Source of the DNA: Paracamarosporium sp. OC-R06-R3
Lineage: Eukaryota; Ascomycota; Dothideomycetes; Pleosporales; Didymosphaeriaceae
Assembly: GCA_019828545.1 (NCBI GenBank)
Contig: JACVRA010000153.1
Coordinates: 310,001-374,000, forward strand
Direction: 5' to 3'
DNA: 64,000 bases
Positions 58,382 through 64,000 of this stretch are shown here, piece by piece (within the stretch, counting starts at the first letter, position 1; every line of letters begins with the position of its first letter). The notes under the pieces were generated by a model. It saw nothing but the letters and a program-made list of their open reading frames with translations, searched no databases and was not told the DNA's origin. A program made the position numbers and the translations under genes.

Positions 58382-61300
58382 AGGGTTGTGATGAGACGTT
58401 GCATTTCATCACCCGCATGGCTTGTATATGGCCATGTTTTGATGCGGATCAACCTTTCCGCAGGGATGGCTATGCCATCATAACGATATGCCCAAGTATT
58501 CACATGGGCGTGATGGCATCTTCCCATTGTACATCTACCTGTATATTTCGGCGTCAGGTCATTTTCTTCTGCTGTCTATTTCATCCAAATACCCACACTC
58601 GTCGATATCAGCATTTACGTTTATAGCATATGAGACCGAGTTAACGTCTTCTAAGATACTGTTGTGTTCACGGTGAAGTTATGCCTTGGTTTTAGCGTTG
58701 CTGCGTACTAAAAGAACGGTGATGGTGCTTGAGGGGCAGTGGGTTATCTGGGCTTTTCGTATGTGATGTTTGGAGGAAAGGCTTGCGAGTATGTATCATG
58801 TAATGGCTGAGTGCTCATCTTGGGAAATGAAGGACTGAAGACGGAAGGAAATCTACTGCGCCACTGTCGCGGACACGGATGGCCCGTGACAGAGAGGGAT
58901 GACGAGGATATTGAGGGTGTTTATACTCATCTGCGAAGCGGAAAAGGTACCATATTCTACAAACTACTAATACGATGGATACTTGGTCACATTCATAGCG
59001 TAGGACCCACTTGAGGTAGCTTGATTGACAACGCTCAAGAGGTTGGGCGTGCAAAGCAAATATGACGTCTTCTCACATGAGAGGTCCATGGAGCCATGGT
59101 TGGGCTTCGGGAACTACTGAAGGTGGCACGGAAGGGTAGGCTTAAAGCATAGAACTTGTCTAAGTGAACTGTCAGGCAATTGCTGACGGCAATCAAAAGC
59201 GAAGCACGATTAGCATCGGGTCAATCAGAGCTAGTTTGGAATGAACTCCTTGGATGGCCGCCCGTGGGTAGATAGGATTACTAGTTCGTAAAGTGGACAC
59301 AGCCGTCTTGCGGTGAGTCCCGTGCGGTTGGATCATGGGCTGGGCACAGTACACCAGTGTTGTCCTACTGTCATGAGCGAGACCAGCGGAGTCGACGTGC
59401 ATGTCCTCATGGCTCTTTCTACGTATCACATTACCTTCGTACGTATAAGCGATACAGCCGGTCAATATCCTCTTCAAGGCCCATCGGTCGTTGGGAGTCA
59501 GAGGGGGGCATTTACTCGAGGCGTCGGAACGGAAGCGCTAGCGGTACAATGCGGTATCGGATCGGGGTGATGTTGCACAGGAACGTTCTGACGCTGACCA
59601 CCTCTACATGTCGCGGGAAGTAGTTTACAGTTGTTGCTGATGTTGGACCTACCTTGCGGACGAAGTTCCTACATCCTTTCATTGGGCTTGACGAGATTGC
59701 AGTGGCAGGTTGAGAGCAGATCAGAGGCCAATGATGAGAAGAGTCCGTGCGGATGCCGTTACAGGCGCTTGTACAATTGATGTCGGAACAAGAGCTGCAC
59801 TGTTGGGAAGCCCTTTGTAATCGGATACTCAGAACCAGCAGATCGGGATGGTTAGCAAGAGTGCCAACCATTGATTGTGCCTTTCCCCAAACCCGGGACA
59901 TAATGTAGGCGCAGTGGAGATGACCGATGCCTTTGAGAAGCTGCTGCCAAGGTACCGACAGTAGTGCGTATTCGGAGGGGGCGTCATTGGAAGAGGTTTA
60001 TGTCCAGTTTGACCGTGGCCAGAAGACTCGTTTACTGAATGCCCTGCAGCGAGACCGTGACTTTATTCAGATTAACGAACGCTCTCTCGGCAGCCGTCAC
60101 CGCCATTGAGCATAACATTGGGATTCTGTGCGCGTGTTGCTCTCCACAGGTCCAGTAGCTCGGTTTCTGAGGTGGCCCGTCCCGCCTGCTCTGCATGAAC
60201 GGTGGTACATGCGCGAGCTGTGGGGTTTCCTATGGCTAACAGGCATTTCTGCTCAAGCTTTCATGGCTTGGAGCGTTGTTCTGGTATGATTGGCAGTATC
60301 ATAGAAGTATGATCTCTCCGAACATTCTCAGCCCTCTCTTAAGAGGTATTTCTGTATCGTGTATTCTCCGAGAAGCACCCGGGTGTTCAATCCCAGCGAA
60401 GTGAAGATAGATAGCATCAAGCACTGTTTCCGCATGGACTCAGGGTGTATTGTTGACATATGATTTCATTCGGGCGTCGCTAGGGGTGCTATGCAGCTGT
60501 TCGCAGTCGGCGTTATCGGTTCCTTGCTTTCGCGATTGCACAAGCAGGACAGCGAGCATCAAGTACTGTCATACGGGTCGGGAAGACCCCACGGTAGGGT
60601 TCCGTGCGGTTATGGCGTCGTATCCGATCGTTCGTGCCGGTAGAGCTAGGATTTTCGTCGTTGGCATCTTCACCCTGTTAGTACGTGCAGACTCAATCGT
60701 CCAATACTACCCTTACGGTCTATTCGTTGTGTTGTTACTCTCCTGCATCCTGGCACAGTTGTTTTGAAGGATTCGTGGAATCCCGCATAGCCCACTGTGA
60801 CTTGAACGGGGCCAAACTGCAACGTGATGGCACAACACCATCATTATTGTAGACAGATTCCCATGCAATGTATTTCCATGGACACGCTAATGCCCCTTCG
60901 ATGCAAGCTAGGTGCGGTGTCCTTGACCGGCTTCGTACGAGAGCTCGTTGGGACGGTGGCACTCTCATCGTTCATTTGTAGTCGGAGGAACCATGGCGAT
61001 GGATCTTCGCATGCCCAGATGCTTTAATGAGGGATCGATATCCCATCGTGGGCAATTGTGGTGCCCGTTGTTCGACAACGGGACGGAGGAGGTAGACAAA
61101 TCGTGGGTGGCGCTGCATTTCTCCGAGAACCGTAGCTCAGTGTGCGCTGTTGTTCATCAGGGCTTCGAAGCTCTGGTGCCCAGGTCAACGTCGAAGTATT
61201 GTTGCAATGAATGCTCGATTGTGGTGGACTGCCTGTGTCAACCGTCGTGTGGTTCCGAATCCCTTCCCTAGGTTGCAGGCTGAGGTTCGTAGCAATCGAC

Positions 61301-62300
61301 CAGTGCTCTGTTTCGGAGTCTCGGGGATATATAATGAAGTGGGCTAATCAAGTATCAGGATCGAATACAAGGTAGAGAAAAATCAATAATAGGCTCTCGA
61401 TGAGGGAACGGGTACATCTGTAGACGAGCTCGGGCTGTTCGTCAGAGAGGCGCGCAGGCATTATGTAATTACCTATGCCCCTGTGCGTGCTTGAGCCATC
61501 ACAACCAACAAAACGTTGTGTTCACACGATTTTATTTATCTTCTATCGTTCTCTTTCTTACAGATCATTTATAGGTCGCTTAAGAGTCATCTAGGCTCCT
61601 TCATGCTCTTCATACCTATCCTGATGGGACTAACTGAAGGTGCTCGCTGCAGAAAGAGAGCTCTCATCCGAGCCACACACGCTGTCGATCAGACTGGCAT
61701 GGACGATCTCTTGCAGGCCTGCACCCTACTTCGTGTAACCAACCTTTGTACACAACGCTGGACTGGATCCTCAATCCACGAGCAAGGGTCGTTAATTAAA
61801 ACGGTGTCAAATGTTTTATGACCCCAAACATGAGCTGGTTCAACCCCGGCTATTGCGGCGTCGTCACTCCTTATGAGCTCATGATCCGACGCGCAAAGTC
61901 AGTTCAGTGGAGGCCCAAAGGCCGATCATCGTAACATGTCTCAATCATCGTATCTTCTTCCTGATTGAGTGACGCGCATTCACTACAAGGCTGATGCACT
62001 ATCGAGGTGTTTACAGGACCAGCCTTTGGCAGAGAATGAACACCTTCTATCTGGGTTGTCGAAAACTATCGGCTTAGCGATGCACTACATACCTATCATC
62101 TGACTAGGCTAAGTCCTGTCAGTTGAAACGTGCTGTTCGTTGCATCTTACCTGAGAGACGGCGTCAAAGTGTAACGCTTGTGCGAGAGCGCCCACAAGTT
62201 TCCGTCGTGCGGGAGCCTCGGCGGGAAACTGATTGGCATTGCTGTTGAAAAAATTACTTTGTACTTCCTAGTGGCAATGCTCAAGGAAAGCGCCAGATGA

Positions 62301-62630
62301 ACCAAGGGAGCCCTTGGTCCCAGGCAGCCTGCGGTATCGTTCCGGATTGCCCCACCGAGCCTTGTCAAGGCCTCTGCTCCTCGCGTGGAGAGCGACTACA
62401 CCAAGACCGCTGAGATTCGCTCCGTTCGGTTGCTGCAGGACATGTTCGGAGATGGCACTCGAACCATTGATCGGATGATCTTCACCCTGCACTGCGAACT
62501 CTACTTTGAAGCTGCCAAGTCAAGCAAACGCCATCCCCACGGTCAGCTCATGTACTTAGACGGGTTAAGAGCCATTAACATTACCCCACGTCGACAAAGT
62601 AATATGTATATGCAGAATGCCTGTCTGTGA
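62301..62630 (+). pseudogene. Coding-like fragment, unknown
   Basis: One plus-strand frame after a stop at 62300 reads TKGALGPRQPAVSFRIAPPS and then DYTKTAEIRSVRLLQDMFGD and MIFTLHCELYFEAAKSSKRH, with codon use and amino-acid balance like a real protein. It has no ATG start and loses coding character before the stop at 62630. Probably a relic or an exon of a gene not reconstructed. No family recognised. Confidence 0.3.
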
Positions 62631-63090
62631 CTCAAACGAATTCGTGAAGATACGCAGCCATGATATGTAGCAACGGCTCGGGTGAGAAGCCTGTGCCGCA
62701 GACGAATCCCAGATAGACAAAAGCAAGGATCCTCACGCATACTATGGAGCGTGCAGGTCCAGTTATCGTGGCTGCTGGAAGTCCTTCAACTCGCGTAAAC
62801 TCCCATTGACCGGTGCCAGCCCCTTGGGTGTGGATGCCAGCCTGATTGGAGAAACCAAAGGATCCAGCATGCATGTTAGCATGTGAGTAGTTGTCATGGG
62901 TATAGCCAGTGTGCCAACGGTAGTTTGTATGGCTAGGGCAGAGACCACTCCCCAGCTTCTCGGTTCGAGGAACGTACCAAGAAAAAATCGGGACATAGGC
63001 ATAGTCTAGTATTGAACTCTCCTAACAGTCACTTCGTGGACGTGTTGGTAGGCGATGGGTGGTAATGTCATTCACGATCTCCACTGCAGT

Positions 63091-63467
63091 TCGGCCTGGA
63101 ACAAGCCTCAAAGCGGCCCGAGAACGGAAGGCTGCCGCGCAAGTTGTCCCGACAAGTCCATGCTTCCCTGTAAGTTTTGGCCCGTGTACTTGTCTTTTTA
63201 TATTGGTGTTGCCGGTTTCAGCAAACGATAGCTGGCACAGCTCTATGAACGACTGAAGGCGCCGATCGGCCGCATATTCCTACCCATACCGGATAGCGAT
63301 GATGCAACCAAGGAGGACTTTACGAAGTCGTATATGGTAGTGCCTTGGGAAAAGCGTTCTGGAGGAGATCAATCTGCAGAGGAAGTGAAGGCAGTCGCGT
63401 ATACTCATTACAATGCATGTGGGATGAACCCCAAACAGCCTAGCGTTGGCGCTAGTATTGGACTGCA
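63091..63467 (+). pseudogene. Coding-like fragment with one intron, unknown
   Basis: Two pieces on the plus strand can be joined: about 63091-63170, after CACTGCAG and ending in a GTAAGT donor, and about 63240-63467, after GGCACAG. The second reads LYERLKAPIGRIFLPIPDSD and YMVVPWEKRSGGDQSAEEVK, then AYTHYNACGMNPKQP, ending before an ATG-TAT-GTC that may be a donor. Composition is protein-like but no family, start or stop is clear. It may belong with the fragment at 62301-62630. Confidence 0.3.
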
Positions 63468-63781
63468 GATGTATGTCTTATTAGCAGCTGTATCCCATCG
63501 ACTTCATTATACTGCAAGGCTGCTGCTTGCCTTGCTCACAGCGCACATACAACTCAAATTAGTCTTGTGTAATCATTAACGGTGGAACTTAGCATCAATT
63601 GTAGAGCTCATAGGACGAACGCCCCTCAAAGACTAAACACGGACCAAGTCCTCCAGAAACAAAACAAAACATCCCACACACCCACAGCTCACTCTTCGGA
63701 AACCGTGAAACATGTCCAATAGATTAATACAAGGCGGTGCCACCCCCGTGCCTCGTATTTGATCCTTGCTGTATTGGATTA

Positions 63782-64000
63782 CTAGGGGGCCCCGAAGCTG
63801 CGTATAGTGAGCGACGTGTTTCAGCTCGACGAAAACAACTCACCTGGCTGAAAGAGGCTGTTGGTTCATGTTGACGTTGCCAGAGAGCTGTCCAAAGGCG
63901 ACCTCTGCGGCGTCCTCGCGGGCTTGTCCGAGCCGCTCGCCGGAGTACCAGTACCTGGCATAGAACTGCGTGCCTTGTAGCAAGACGATAGTGGACCATG
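63782..64000 (-). CDS. Partial gene: end of a dsRNA-binding-like protein, cut by window edge
   Basis: The last two exons are 64000-63844 (continues beyond the window) and 63797-63782, ending SFGAP then TAG. The join over a 46-nt GTGAGT...ACGCAG intron is in phase. The visible protein reads FYARYWYSGERLGQAREDAA EVAFGQL, which fits the final strand and second helix of a double-stranded-RNA-binding domain (tyrosine/tryptophan strand, then charged Arg/Glu/Asp-Ala-Ala helix). Fungal proteins of this kind are uncharacterised. The N-terminal part and start lie outside the window, so the full function cannot be judged; the domain call is tentative. Confidence 0.6.

Larger units (their letters stand above)
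58382..63781. other. Gene-poor stretch, 5.4 kb
   Basis: No intact gene could be assembled on either strand. Open frames are short (60-130 codons), often start at non-ATG codons, and lack splice partners. Most look like chance. Two coding-like pieces on the plus strand are listed separately. A minus-strand stretch at about 62710-62950 (MHAGSFGFSNQAGIHTQGAG) also has protein-like composition. I see no terminal repeats, transposase motifs or strong RIP-type AT skew that would mark a transposon. Confidence 0.5.

Overview
The window is nuclear DNA of a filamentous ascomycete (Pezizomycotina). The signs are genes on both strands at one per 2-3 kb, short introns (mostly 45-65 nt) with GTAAGT/GTATGT-like donors and CTAAC/CTGAC-like branch sites, intact fungal housekeeping genes (ADA2, SCH9, AKR1, AFG1, HRQ1, chitin synthase, NUR1), and short lineage-specific secreted proteins. 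A dothideomycete is my best guess; that is inference from gene content, not something the sequence proves. No bacterial-type operon, CRISPR array, rRNA or convincing tRNA was seen.

Layout. 1-4.5 kb: an NmrA-like reductase and a possible, interrupted small secreted protein. 4.5-16 kb: HRQ1 helicase; a large secreted Ser/Thr-rich coiled-coil protein that is assembled only if a GC-AG intron is accepted; a small orphan two-exon gene; and a linalool dehydratase/isomerase-family protein. 16-25 kb: AKR1 palmitoyltransferase, a second NmrA-like protein, eIF3g (TIF35), AFG1. 25-31 kb: two orphan serine-rich proteins and ADA2. 31-45 kb: SCH9 kinase (divergent from ADA2), glucose-6-phosphate isomerase, an orphan type I membrane glycoprotein, mitochondrial ribosomal protein bS21m (divergent from an RRM-PWI splicing factor), an L-fuconate dehydratase-like enolase-superfamily enzyme, and an orphan CxxC protein. 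46-50.5 kb: a chitin synthase whose 5' end lies upstream of its longest open frame. 50.5-55 kb: gene-poor, with a possible secreted coiled-coil gene carrying an in-frame TAG. 55-58.4 kb: NPC2-like lipid transfer protein, VMA7 (four small exons) and NUR1. 58.4-63.8 kb: a long stretch with no confident gene but a few coding-like fragments. The right edge cuts a gene whose last two exons look like the end of a dsRNA-binding domain.

Most genes are independent housekeeping functions: translation, splicing, histone acetylation, nutrient signalling, glycolysis, vacuolar acidification, cell-wall synthesis and protein palmitoylation. They do not form an obvious cluster or pathway. Exon boundaries were worked out by hand from splice signals and reading-frame continuity and were checked arithmetically. 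Several introns are a multiple of three and lack stops, so a simple open-frame view misreads SCH9, eIF3g and the fuconate dehydratase-like gene. I did not find a clear new multi-gene system. The best leads are the GC-AG intron gene, the cluster of stop-free 3n introns, the fungal linalool dehydratase-like protein and two in-frame stops in secreted-protein candidates.
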